A stretch of DNA of 6,981 nucleotides from Alphaproteobacteria bacterium (GCA_026982585.1 JALSGW010000009.1:1-6981); one strand, 5' to 3'. Numbered from the stretch's first letter, positions 1-6,101 are shown. Numbers and translations are program-made. The notes: a model not told the origin generated them from the letters alone.

Positions 1-1
1 C

Positions 2-292
2 GAGGATCTCGCCCGGCTGCTCGGGCGGCGGGCGGCCGCTTGTGTGGGTCGGGTGGTCATGAGCCGCTGGCATCAGGATCGCTGGGTGCTCGGCGCCTAC
101 AGTTACGCGCGGCCGGGCTGCGCCGCTATGCGGGAGGTGCTGGGCGAGCCGCTGTTCGGGCGCGTGTACGTGGCCGGCGAGGCCAATGCCCCTTGGGGCT
201 GGCAGGGGACGGCGGGCGGCGCCTATCTTGCGGGTCGCCGCGCCGCCCAGGCGATCCATCATCGGCTCACGGGCTGGCGGGGCGGTCTGTAA
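2..292 (+). CDS. FAD-dependent amine oxidase, C-terminal fragment (5' end outside window)
   Basis: The frame is open from the first base of the window to TAA at 290-292, so this is the last 96 residues of a longer gene whose start lies upstream. The fragment has the typical C-terminal pattern of flavin-containing amine oxidases (monoamine oxidase/polyamine oxidase/phytoene desaturase-like superfamily). A W..D.W..GAYSYARPG segment is followed by a short spacer, then VYVAGEA at about residues 56-62, and then a glycine/alanine-rich GTAGGAYLAGRRAA helix. In this superfamily the AGEA..GA.LAG.RAA segment closes the Rossmann-like FAD site and contacts the isoalloxazine and pyrophosphate. The enzymes oxidise amines, or related C-N or C-C bonds, using FAD and usually O2. 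The exact substrate cannot be read from this fragment. An ABC transporter ATPase starts 23 bases downstream on the same strand, so the two may be co-transcribed. A start at GTG 44 would give only a truncated domain and is not believable. Confidence 0.85.
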   Translation, partial: EDLARLLGRRAAACVGRVVMSRWHQDRWVLGAYSYARPGCAAMREVLGEPLFGRVYVAGEANAPWGWQGTAGGAYLAGRRAAQAIHHRLTGWRGGL

Positions 293-304
293 GCGAGCCT
301 GCGC

Positions 305-310
305 GGGAGG
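305..310 (+). promoter_or_regulatory. Shine-Dalgarno site setting the GTG start of the ABC ATPase
   Basis: GGGAGG lies 5 bases before GTG at 316. It favours that start over the in-frame GTG at 310, which would overlap the site, and over any start inside the upstream amine oxidase gene. Confidence 0.6.
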
Positions 311-315
311 TGCCG

Positions 316-1305
316 GTGGGGCCGATCCTCGAACTGCGCGGCCTGGAGAAGCTGTTCGTCCGGGAGCTGGCGCTGTCGGAACGCATCGCCAACCTGTTCG
401 GCGCCGGGTACCGGCGCACCGTGGTGCGGGCGGTGGATGGTGTGGATCTCGCCGTCCGGCATGGCGAGGTGTTGGGGCTGGTCGGCGAATCCGGCTGCGG
501 CAAGTCGACATTGGGGCGGATCGCCGCCGGCATCCTCCAGCCCAGCCGCGGCGAGGTGCGCGTTCGGGGCGAGCCGCTCTGGGATTCCCGGGGACGGGTG
601 CGGCGCGAGCTCGCGCTGCGGGTGCAGATGGTGTTCCAGGACCCCTTCGCCTCGCTCAATCCCCGCATGCGGGTGCGCGACATCCTGAGCGAGGCGCCCC
701 GCTATCACGGTCTCTTGGGGCGGCGGGAGCTCGAGGACCGGCTCGTCGAGCTGATGCGCCAGGTGGGTCTGGACCCCGATCATCTCGACCGCTATCCGCA
801 CCAGTTCTCGGGCGGTCAGCGCCAGCGCATCGGCATCGCCCGGGCGCTCGCGGTGCAGCCGGAGTTTTTGGTCTGCGACGAGGCGGTGGCGGCCCTCGAC
901 GTCTCCATCCAGGCCCAGGTGCTCAACCTGTTCCTGGAGCTGCGCGAGCGCCTCGGCCTCACCTACCTGTTCATCAGCCACGACCTCGGGGTGGTGGAGC
1001 ACATCTCCGACCGCATCGCCATCATGTATCTCGGCCGCATCGTGGAGCTCGCCCCCACCGAGGCCTTCTACCGCGAACCCGCCCACCCCTACGGACAGGC
1101 GTTGCTGGCGGACGTGCCCCGGCTCGAGCCGGGAAAGCGTCGTTTTCGGCCGCTCAGCGGTGAGGTGCCCTCGCCCACCGATCCGCCGCCCGGCTGCGCC
1201 TTCCATCCGCGCTGCCCGCACGCCATGGCCCGTTGCCGGGAGCTGGCGCCCGAGCTCAAAACCATCGCCCCGGGCCGAAAGGTGGCCTGCCATCTCCACG
1301 GATGA
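316..1305 (+). CDS. Oligopeptide/dipeptide ABC transporter ATP-binding protein (DppF/OppF-like)
   Basis: This is a cytoplasmic ATPase that would power a peptide or related (nickel, glutathione, murein peptide) importer as one half of a DppD/DppF-type pair. With the GTG start at 316 it has 329 residues, normal for the family. Visible motifs are Walker A GESGCGKST at residues 57-65, Q-loop Q108 in VFQDP, ABC signature FSGGQ at 164-168, Walker B LVCDE at 185-189 with catalytic E189, D-loop ALD at 193-195, and switch H222 in ISHD. The segment HPYGQALLADVP followed by PPGCAFHPRC is the C-terminal domain specific to oligopeptide/dipeptide ATPases. It carries four cysteines (294, 300, 307, 325). Related Dpp/Opp ATPases bind a 4Fe-4S cluster through such cysteines, so a cluster here is an inference. 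The preceding gene is an amine oxidase rather than a DppD partner or permease, so the transport partners are outside the window. The substrate is unknown. The GTG start rests on GGGAGG five bases upstream. Confidence 0.93.
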   Translation: MGPILELRGLEKLFVRELALSERIANLFGAGYRRTVVRAVDGVDLAVRHGEVLGLVGESGCGKSTLGRIAAGILQPSRGEVRVRGEPLWDSRGRVRRELALRVQMVFQDPFASLNPRMRVRDILSEAPRYHGLLGRRELEDRLVELMRQVGLDPDHLDRYPHQFSGGQRQRIGIARALAVQPEFLVCDEAVAALDVSIQAQVLNLFLELRERLGLTYLFISHDLGVVEHISDRIAIMYLGRIVELAPTEAFYREPAHPYGQALLADVPRLEPGKRRFRPLSGEVPSPTDPPPGCAFHPRCPHAMARCRELAPELKTIAPGRKVACHLHG

Positions 1306-1320
1306 TCCCGCCCCGACCTC

Positions 1321-1375
1321 GCCGAGCCCCGGTCCGCCACCCATATTGGGCAGGACCTCGGTTCCACGGCTCGGC
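1321..1375 (+). promoter_or_regulatory. Nested hairpin in the bpt leader, abutting the start codon
   Basis: GCCGAGCC (1321-1328) is perfectly complementary to GGCTCGGC (1368-1375), the eight bases immediately before ATG 1376. Nested inside are GGTCC (1331-1335) with GGACC (1353-1357), and CCC (1340-1342) with GGG (1348-1350). The three arms are collinear, so one long, imperfect stem can form across most of the 70-base gap. It has no U-tract, which argues against a simple intrinsic terminator. It covers the place where a ribosome binding site should be, so it may limit translation of bpt. This is read by eye; folding energy was not computed. Confidence 0.4.
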
Positions 1376-2122
1376 ATGGAACGGCTCGGACCCCTGGCGT
1401 CGCCGCTCTATCTGACGCCGCTCGCCCCCTGCCCCTATCTTCCAGGCCGCCAGGAGCGGCGTCTCGTGGCCGCGGTCGACGAGCTCGCCGAGGACGCAAT
1501 CGACGCCCTGATCCAGGCCGGCTTCCGGCGCAGCCAGCGCTTTCTCTACCGGCCCGCCTGTCCCGGCTGCGAGGCCTGCGTGCCGGTGCGCATCCCGGTG
1601 GCGCACTTTCGCCCCGGCCGCACCCTGAGGCGCGTGCTGCGGCGCAACGCCGATCTTCGGGCGAAGGCGCGTTCTCCGCGCGCGAGCCCGGAACACTACG
1701 CGCTCTTCATCCGCTACCTGCGGGCACGCCACCCGCGCGGCGGCATGGACGGCATGGGTTTCGCCGAATTCCGGGAGATGGTGGAGGACGCCTTCAACGG
1801 CACGCTTTTGGTGGAGTTCCGCGATCCTGAGGGTCGGCTCTTTGCGGTGAGCCTCACCGATCGGGTCGAGAGCGGGCTCTCCGGGGTGTACAAGTTCTTC
1901 GAGCCGGACTGCCCGCGTCGCTCCCTCGGCACCTTGATCGTGCTCTGGCACGTGGAGGAGGCGCGCAGGCTGGGTCTTCCCTACGTCTATCTCGGCTACT
2001 GGATCCAGGGCTGCGCCAAGATGTCCTACAAGAGCCGCTTCCGCCCCCTCGAGCGGCTCGCGGGCGGACGGTGGGTGCCCTTCGACCGCATCGAAGGCGG
2101 GCGGGGGGAACGGATCGCCTAG
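1376..2122 (+). CDS. bpt: Aspartate/glutamate leucyl-transferase (Bpt)
   Basis: Bpt is a cytoplasmic aminoacyl-tRNA-protein transferase that moves leucine from Leu-tRNA onto proteins with N-terminal Asp or Glu, creating an N-degron read by ClpS and destroyed by ClpAP. The product has 248 residues, in the usual family range. The N-terminal ATE domain has PCPYLPGRQ (about 18-26), GFRRSQ (49-54) and YRP.CPGC.ACVPVR (58-72) with cysteines 62, 65 and 68, plus C19. The C-terminal GNAT-like domain has GLSGVYKFFEP (167-177), RRSLGT (181-186) and YLGYWIQGCAKMSYK (205-219), all hallmark segments. ATG 1376 puts the conserved PCPYLPGRQ at the expected distance from the N-terminus. No good Shine-Dalgarno precedes it; instead the leader folds into a hairpin ending at the base before ATG. 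The neighbouring aat and clp genes, often near bpt, are not in this window. The alternative name, arginyl-tRNA-protein transferase-like, is an older label for the same family. Confidence 0.93.
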   Translation: MERLGPLASPLYLTPLAPCPYLPGRQERRLVAAVDELAEDAIDALIQAGFRRSQRFLYRPACPGCEACVPVRIPVAHFRPGRTLRRVLRRNADLRAKARSPRASPEHYALFIRYLRARHPRGGMDGMGFAEFREMVEDAFNGTLLVEFRDPEGRLFAVSLTDRVESGLSGVYKFFEPDCPRRSLGTLIVLWHVEEARRLGLPYVYLGYWIQGCAKMSYKSRFRPLERLAGGRWVPFDRIEGGRGERIA

Positions 2123-2133
2123 GCCGGCCGCCG

Positions 2134-2156
2134 GGACCTCCGCGGCGGCGGAGTCC
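2134..2156. terminator. Possible bidirectional terminator hairpin between bpt and the MBL hydrolase
   Basis: In the 48-base gap between two convergent stops, GGAC.CTCCGC pairs with GCGGAGTCC: nine base pairs with one bulged C and a four-base GGCG loop. The plus-strand side is followed only by TTCGGGG and there is no real T-run on either side. The call rests on position and stem strength. Confidence 0.35.
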
Positions 2157-2170
2157 TTCGGGGTCGGAGG

Positions 2171-3004
2171 TCACACCCGCAGCACCAGACCCTCCCGCGC
2201 CACCAGCGAACCCGGTCGGACCCGCTCGAGCTCGCCCTGGATCCCGTCCAGGAACCCGTCGTCGTGGGCGGGATCGTGATGGAAGGCCACCAGCCGACCG
2301 GCCGCCGCCGCCTCGCACAGGCGCACGCCCTCCTGCCAGGTGGAGTGTCCCCAGCCCCTGTGGGCCGGATATTCCTCGTCGGTGAAGGTGGAATCGTAGA
2401 TCACCAGATCGGCGTCCGCGATCAGGGCGACCACATGACCGTCGCGCCCCTCCGGGGGATGTTCGGTGTCGGTGACGTAGCAGGCGCTGCGGCCGCCGCA
2501 GCTCACCCGATAGCCGATCGCCCCGCCGGGATGCCGCAGCGGTGCGGTGGCGATGCCGACCGCCGGCGCAAGCGCCACCACTTCCCCCGCCCTCAGATCG
2601 CGAAAGGCGCGGATTCCCACGAGCGAGTCGAGGGCGAAGGGGAGGTAGGGCTCCCGGAAAATGCGGGCGAGGGCCGCCTTCAGGCCTCCCGGCGCCGTGG
2701 ACGGTCCCCAGACGGTGATGCGGCTTTCCGGATCGAAGGCGGGTGCGAACAGGGCGAGGCCGGTGATGTGGTCGAGATGGAGATGGGTGAGGAACACATG
2801 GGCCTCCACCGGAGCCCGGTTGCGCTGCCATTCCCGTCCAAGCGCGGCGAGACCGGTCCCGGCATCGAAGACGAGGCGCACGGGGCCGGCTCGCATTTCC
2901 ACGCAGGAGGTGTGGCCGCCGTAGCGTGCGGTCGCCGGCCCCGGACAGGGGAACGATCCGCGCACGCCCCAAAACCGCACCCAGAAGGAATCCCGTCCGT
3001 CCAT
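2171..3004 (-). CDS. Metallo-beta-lactamase-fold hydrolase (PhnP/cyclic phosphodiesterase-like group)
   Basis: This predicted cytoplasmic, metal-dependent hydrolase has 277 residues. It starts with FWGVRGSFPCPGP (11-23), then RYGGHTSC (27-34) and the core strand VFDAGTG (45-51). The metal-binding motif THLHLDH gives H74, H76, D78 and H79, followed by H158 as the third metal histidine and D179 in YVTDTEH as the probable bridging aspartate. GWGHSTWQEGVRLCEAA (217-233) and LVAFHHDPAHDD (238-249) complete the second metal site. The family contains phosphoribosyl cyclic phosphodiesterases and many uncharacterised MBL proteins. The combination of FWG.RGS.P.PG and GHSTW is typical of the latter, so the substrate is unknown; a phosphodiester is the best guess from family knowledge. 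The start is ATG at 3004-3002, with a weak GGTGGTGGG just upstream. It converges on bpt and diverges from the thioesterase gene. No key metal ligand is missing. Confidence 0.85.
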   Translation of the reverse strand: MDGRDSFWVRFWGVRGSFPCPGPATARYGGHTSCVEMRAGPVRLVFDAGTGLAALGREWQRNRAPVEAHVFLTHLHLDHITGLALFAPAFDPESRITVWGPSTAPGGLKAALARIFREPYLPFALDSLVGIRAFRDLRAGEVVALAPAVGIATAPLRHPGGAIGYRVSCGGRSACYVTDTEHPPEGRDGHVVALIADADLVIYDSTFTDEEYPAHRGWGHSTWQEGVRLCEAAAAGRLVAFHHDPAHDDGFLDGIQGELERVRPGSLVAREGLVLRV

Positions 3005-3125
3005 CCCACCACCCGCCGAAGTCGATCACCGGCCCGGATCCACGCGCGTCCGGCCGACACTCCGCCCTTGGCCGCGCACCGCTAACCGGATAGCTAGGCC
3101 GACGGTGCGCTTGGGGAACCCCGGC
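3005..3125. promoter_or_regulatory. Divergent control region between MBL hydrolase and thioesterase
   Basis: This 121-base gap separates two divergent starts and must hold promoters for both, unless they are read from further away. The only less GC-rich point is GCTAACCGGATAGCTAGG around 3081-3098, containing the palindrome TAGCTA (3091-3096). TTGGCC (3068-3073) lies 17 bases before TAGCTA but matches the -10 consensus poorly, so no promoter is called exactly. Confidence 0.4.
3113..3118 (+). promoter_or_regulatory. Shine-Dalgarno-like site for the thioesterase
   Basis: GGGGAA lies seven bases before ATG 3126. It supports that start over the in-frame GTG at 3105, whose extra seven residues do not resemble the family N-terminus. 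Confidence 0.45.
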
Positions 3126-3566
3126 ATGGTGGAGCAGCCACATTTCGCCCGCGAACAACCGTGGACCGGCCCCTTCCAGGACCTCCTGGGCTACACCATC
3201 CACCTGCCGCCCTCGGGTCCGGCGGAGGTGCGGCTCGTGCTCGACCAGCGGCATCTTTCCCAATACGGCATCGCGCACGGCGGTGTTGCCTTGAGTCTCT
3301 TGGACACGGTGGGTGGCATCGCGGTGCTGGCGGCGGTGGATCGGCTCGATCGCCTCACCACCGTCTCCCTGTCGGTGGATTTCACCCGGCCCGTGCGACC
3401 CGGGCCGGTGCGCGCCGTCGGCTGGCCGGTGCGGATCGGACGGGTGCTGGCCCAGGTGCGCATGGAACTCCACGAGGACGACGAAAAGCGGCTCCTGCTC
3501 GCCCAGGGCCAGGGCGTCTACCGGCTGTTCCGCGGCGACGGGCCGGCTGCGTTCAGGGAATCTTAA
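3126..3566 (+). CDS. PaaI/YdiI-type hotdog-fold acyl-CoA thioesterase
   Basis: The product is a predicted cytoplasmic thioesterase of 146 residues that would hydrolyse acyl-CoA or aryl-CoA esters to the free acid and CoA. The hotdog-fold core is clear: an N-terminal helix region with PFQDLLGY, a strand around EVRLVLDQRHLSQYG (34-48), then HGGVALSLLDTVGGIA (51-66). In PaaI-type enzymes the HGG loop and the acidic residue on the following helix (here D60) form the active site. The next strands, TTVSLSVDFTRPVRPGPV, fit the family pattern with its conserved DF.RP segment. Such enzymes usually work as tetramers. The substrate cannot be read from sequence. It is followed after 61 bases by the Sel1-repeat gene on the same strand, and it lies near the etf-hbd operon, which also handles acyl-CoA compounds; that link is only suggestive. 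Confidence 0.85.
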   Translation: MVEQPHFAREQPWTGPFQDLLGYTIHLPPSGPAEVRLVLDQRHLSQYGIAHGGVALSLLDTVGGIAVLAAVDRLDRLTTVSLSVDFTRPVRPGPVRAVGWPVRIGRVLAQVRMELHEDDEKRLLLAQGQGVYRLFRGDGPAAFRES

Positions 3567-3572
3567 CCCGAA

Positions 3573-3597
3573 CCGTCCGAAAGTCGTCTTTGGGCGG
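3573..3597 (+). terminator. Hairpin after the thioesterase gene
   Basis: CCGTCC.AAAG (with bulged G3579) pairs with CTTTGGGCGG across a TCGT loop, giving ten pairs including one T-G wobble. It starts seven bases after the thioesterase stop. The T residues sit inside the stem and there is no T-run after it, so it may be a weak terminator or an RNA-stabilising end. Confidence 0.3.
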
Positions 3598-3627
3598 AAT
3601 GCGGGGCCTCAAGCCCGCCACCGGACC

Positions 3628-3993
3628 ATGTCGCCACCGGGCGGAAAGGACATCGAAGCGCTCAAGTTCGCGGCCGAGGACGGCCATCTGGAGAGCATGT
3701 TCCTGCTCGCCGTGGCCTACGCCCAGGGCAAGGGGGTGCCCCAGAGCGACGCCACCGCCGCGCGCTGGTTCCACCAGGCGGCGCGCAAGGGCCACACCCG
3801 CGCCCGCACGAGCCTCGCCTATCTGCACGCGGTCGGCCGCGGCGTGCGGCGCGATCCCATCCTCGCCTATGTCCTGCTCCACCAGGCGATGCGCGAGGGC
3901 GATGCGCTCGCCCGGGACATGCTCGAGCGGCTGCGCCGGCGCATGACGCCCCAACAGGTCAAGGAGGCGGAACGCCGCGCCGCCAAACTGTGA
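3628..3993 (+). CDS. Small Sel1-repeat (TPR-like) protein
   Basis: The product has 121 residues and is built almost entirely of Sel1-like helix pairs. The segment LESMFLLAVAYAQGKGVPQSDATAARWFHQAARKGH spans residues 21-56. A second repeat, TRARTSLAYLHAVGRGVRRDPILAYVLLHQAMREGD, spans 57-92. Each carries the Sel1 pattern of small residues, then G.GV, then A..W/Y...A...G. A partial leading helix (8-20) and a basic C-terminal helix with MTPQQVKEAERRAAKL end the protein; that tail is common in bacterial Sel1 proteins. There is no signal peptide or membrane segment, so it is probably cytoplasmic. Sel1 repeats act as protein-protein scaffolds, and a partner cannot be named. ATG 3628 is the only reasonable start in frame, although no clear Shine-Dalgarno precedes it. 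It may be co-transcribed with the thioesterase upstream. Confidence 0.75.
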   Translation: MSPPGGKDIEALKFAAEDGHLESMFLLAVAYAQGKGVPQSDATAARWFHQAARKGHTRARTSLAYLHAVGRGVRRDPILAYVLLHQAMREGDALARDMLERLRRRMTPQQVKEAERRAAKL

Positions 3994-4074
3994 GGCGCTT
4001 TGATCCGGGGCTGCAGCCGGCATGCGCGGGCAGGTCGCAATCCACCTCGGGCGGCGGTGCGAAAGCGACGCTCG

Positions 4075-4105
4075 CCTGCACCCCGCCTGGGCGCGGGTGT
4101 GCAGG
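4075..4105. terminator. Strong GC-rich hairpin between convergent Sel1 and hbd genes
   Basis: CCTGCAC (4075-4081) pairs perfectly with GTGCAGG (4099-4105). It continues inward as CCCGC (4082-4086) with GCGGG (4093-4097) past one bulged T, leaving a six-base loop. A second, weaker hairpin follows at 4107-4136 (GGCAC with GTGCC, inner GTC with GAC). The hairpins sit in the 233-base gap 3994-4226 between convergent genes, where I see no coding potential. No T-run flanks them, so termination is inferred from position. Confidence 0.35.
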
Positions 4106-4226
4106 GGCGGCACCGATGTCCGGGGACCGTGCCCGCAGCGAGCGAGCGGCGAGGCGTGCGGTGCGGATGGAGGTGAGACGTGGGGTGGGGCGGCGACCGC
4201 GGGCCGGCCCGGGCCGTGCGCCGGGC

Positions 4227-5141
4227 TCAGCGCGTCGGCACCGGTTTCTCGCCGCGGTAGTCGTAGAAGCCCCGTTTGGTCTTGCGCCCGAGCCAGCCCG
4301 CCTCGACGTACTTCACGAGCAGCGGACAGGGCCGGTACTTGCTGTCCGCAAGGCCCTCGTAGAGCACCTGCATGACCGCGAGACAGGTATCGAGGCCGAT
4401 GAAGTCCGCGAGCTCCAGCGGCCCCATGGGGTGGTTGGCGCCGAGCCGCATGGCGGTGTCGATGCTCTCCACCGTCCCCACCCCTTCGTAGAGCGTGTAC
4501 ACCGCCTCGTTGATCATCGGCAGCAGGATGCGGTTGACGATGAAGGCCGGGAAATCCTCCGCGGTCACCGTCACCTTGCCCAGCTTGCGCGCGAGCGCGC
4601 AGACGGCCTCGTAGGTCTCCTGGCTGGTGGTGATGGCCCGGATGATCTCCACCAGCTTCATCACCGGCACCGGGTTCATGAAGTGCATGCCGATGAACCG
4701 TTCGGGGCGGTCGGTCTTGGCCGCCAGCCGGGTGACCGAGATGGAGGAGGTGTTGGTGGCCAGGATGGCGTCCGGCCGCAATACGGGACAGAGGGCTGAG
4801 AAGATCTCGTTCTTGATCCGCTCGTCCTCGGTGGCCGCCTCGATCACGATCTCGCAGTCCTTGAGGAACTCGATGGCTTGTCCGGTGGCGATGCGGGCGA
4901 GCGCGGCCTGTTTGTCGGCCTCGGCGAGCCGTCCCCGGGCCACACTTCGGCTCAGATAATAGTCGATCTTGGCCAGCGCCTGGCGCAGCTGGTCCTCGGA
5001 GATGTCGACGAGCCGCACCGAAAAGCCGTGCATCGCCGCCACCTGGGCGATGCCGCTGCCCATCTGGCCGGCGCCCACGATGCCGACGGTGCGGATCTCG
5101 GGAAGGGGCGGATACTGGCGTTCCACATATTCGCTGTGCAT
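4227..5141 (-). CDS. hbd: 3-hydroxybutyryl-CoA dehydrogenase (3-hydroxyacyl-CoA dehydrogenase family)
   Basis: This enzyme interconverts 3-hydroxybutyryl-CoA (or a similar short-chain 3-hydroxyacyl-CoA) and acetoacetyl-CoA with NAD(P). The product has 304 residues, slightly longer than the usual 280-290 because of about 15 extra N-terminal residues. The Rossmann motif GAGQMG lies at 23-28, with D46 at the end of strand 2, which favours NAD over NADP. TNTSSIS (129-135) supplies the substrate serine, GMHFMNPVPVMKLVE (151-165) has catalytic H153 and E165, and FPAFIVNRIL (197-206) has N203. GANHPMGPLELADFIGLDT and the C-terminal GFYDY complete the family pattern. It starts three bases after the etfA stop, so it is the last gene of the etfB-etfA-hbd operon and is probably translationally coupled. 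PaaH-type enzymes of phenylacetate breakdown and polyhydroxybutyrate-cycle enzymes share this fold, so the exact pathway is not certain. Confidence 0.92.
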   Translation of the reverse strand: MHSEYVERQYPPLPEIRTVGIVGAGQMGSGIAQVAAMHGFSVRLVDISEDQLRQALAKIDYYLSRSVARGRLAEADKQAALARIATGQAIEFLKDCEIVIEAATEDERIKNEIFSALCPVLRPDAILATNTSSISVTRLAAKTDRPERFIGMHFMNPVPVMKLVEIIRAITTSQETYEAVCALARKLGKVTVTAEDFPAFIVNRILLPMINEAVYTLYEGVGTVESIDTAMRLGANHPMGPLELADFIGLDTCLAVMQVLYEGLADSKYRPCPLLVKYVEAGWLGRKTKRGFYDYRGEKPVPTR

Positions 5142-5144
5142 GCC

Positions 5145-6101
5145 CTACGCCCCCGGATTGGCCTTGAGCTTGCGGATGGCTTCGGTGAGTTCGGGCACCG
5201 CCTTGAAGAGGTCGGCCACGAGCCCGTAGTCGGCCACCTGGAAGATCGGGGCCTCCTCGTCCTTGTTGATGGCGACGATGATCTTGCTGTCCTTCATGCC
5301 GGCCAGATGCTGGATGGCGCCGGAGATGCCGACCGCGATGTAGAGCTCGGGCGCCACGATCTTGCCGGTCTGGCCCACCTGCCAGTCGTTGGGGGCGAAA
5401 CCGGCATCCACCGCCGCCCGCGAGGCGCCCACCGCGGCCCCCAGCGCATCGGCCAGCTCCTCGACCAGCCGGAAGTTCTCCTTGGAGCCGAGGCCGCGGC
5501 CGCCCGAGACCACGAAGCGGGCCGAGGTGAGCTCCGGCCGTTCGCTGCGATGCACCTCGCGGCCGACGAAGCGGGCGAGGCCTGTTGCCGGGGGAGCTTC
5601 CACCGCCACCATCTCCGCCGCGCCCCCCTCCGCCTGGGCGGGCGGGAAGGCGGTGGTGCGCACGGTGATCACCTTCTTGGCATCGCGGCTCTCCACCGTG
5701 GTCAGCACGTTTCCGGCGTAGATGTAGCGCCGGAAGCGGTCCGGTCCCAAAACCTCGACGATGTCGCTGATCTGGGCCACGTCCAAGAGCGCCGCCACCC
5801 GCGGCATGACGTTCTTGCCGAAGGTGGTGGCGGGGGCGAGGAGATGGGTGTAGGGCTCGGCCTGTTGGACCACGAGGGGGGCCAGGTCCTCGGCCATCGG
5901 ATGGGCGAGATGGTCGGCCTCGGCGGTGATCACCCGGCGCACCCCCGCCACCCGGGCGGCCTCCCGGGCCACCTGTTCGACCGCCCGGCCGGCCACCAGC
6001 ACGTCCACCGCCTCCGCGAGCTTGCCGGCGGCGGTGACGGTGTTCAGGGTCGCCGCCTCGAGACGGCCGCCGTCGTGCTGGGCGAGCACCAGGGCGCTCA
6101 T
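5145..6101 (-). CDS. etfA: Electron transfer flavoprotein subunit alpha
   Basis: EtfA is the FAD-binding subunit of the soluble ETF heterodimer. It accepts electrons from acyl-CoA and related dehydrogenases and passes them to ETF:quinone oxidoreductase. The product has 318 residues, the standard length. The N-terminal half starts MSALVLAQHDGG and resembles the nucleotide-binding fold shared with EtfB. The C-terminal FAD domain has VVSGGRGLGS (residues 197-206), a loop with R202 near the flavin. It also has the alpha-subunit signature from L253 to N279, including LYIAVGISGAIQH. DEEAPIFQVADYGLVADLF follows near the end, as in classical ETF. ATG 6101 overlaps the etfB stop as ATGA and is preceded by AAGGAG at seven bases, so the start is firm. 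The hbd gene follows three bases after the stop. No ETF-quinone oxidoreductase or acyl-CoA dehydrogenase gene is in the window. Confidence 0.96.
   Translation of the reverse strand: MSALVLAQHDGGRLEAATLNTVTAAGKLAEAVDVLVAGRAVEQVAREAARVAGVRRVITAEADHLAHPMAEDLAPLVVQQAEPYTHLLAPATTFGKNVMPRVAALLDVAQISDIVEVLGPDRFRRYIYAGNVLTTVESRDAKKVITVRTTAFPPAQAEGGAAEMVAVEAPPATGLARFVGREVHRSERPELTSARFVVSGGRGLGSKENFRLVEELADALGAAVGASRAAVDAGFAPNDWQVGQTGKIVAPELYIAVGISGAIQHLAGMKDSKIIVAINKDEEAPIFQVADYGLVADLFKAVPELTEAIRKLKANPGA

Noticed and set aside
259..1377. Long open frame on the minus strand opposite the ABC ATPase
   Set aside because: Its product is low-complexity in Arg, Gly, His and Pro and shows no family motif, while the plus strand carries a full set of ABC motifs. 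Long shadow frames are expected at this GC content.
3068..3096. TTGGCC-17-TAGCTA as a promoter for the thioesterase gene
   Set aside because: The -10 match is only two of six bases, including a wrong base at the key last position, so an exact promoter call is not supported.
1854..3473. 539-residue minus-strand open frame across bpt, the MBL hydrolase and the thioesterase
   Set aside because: It runs through three recognisable genes in another frame and its sequence is Arg/Gly/Pro-rich without motifs.
3990..4799. Plus-strand open frame starting in the Sel1-hbd gap
   Set aside because: Most of it is antisense to hbd. The part in the gap has no ribosome binding site and no recognisable sequence, so the gap is treated as non-coding.
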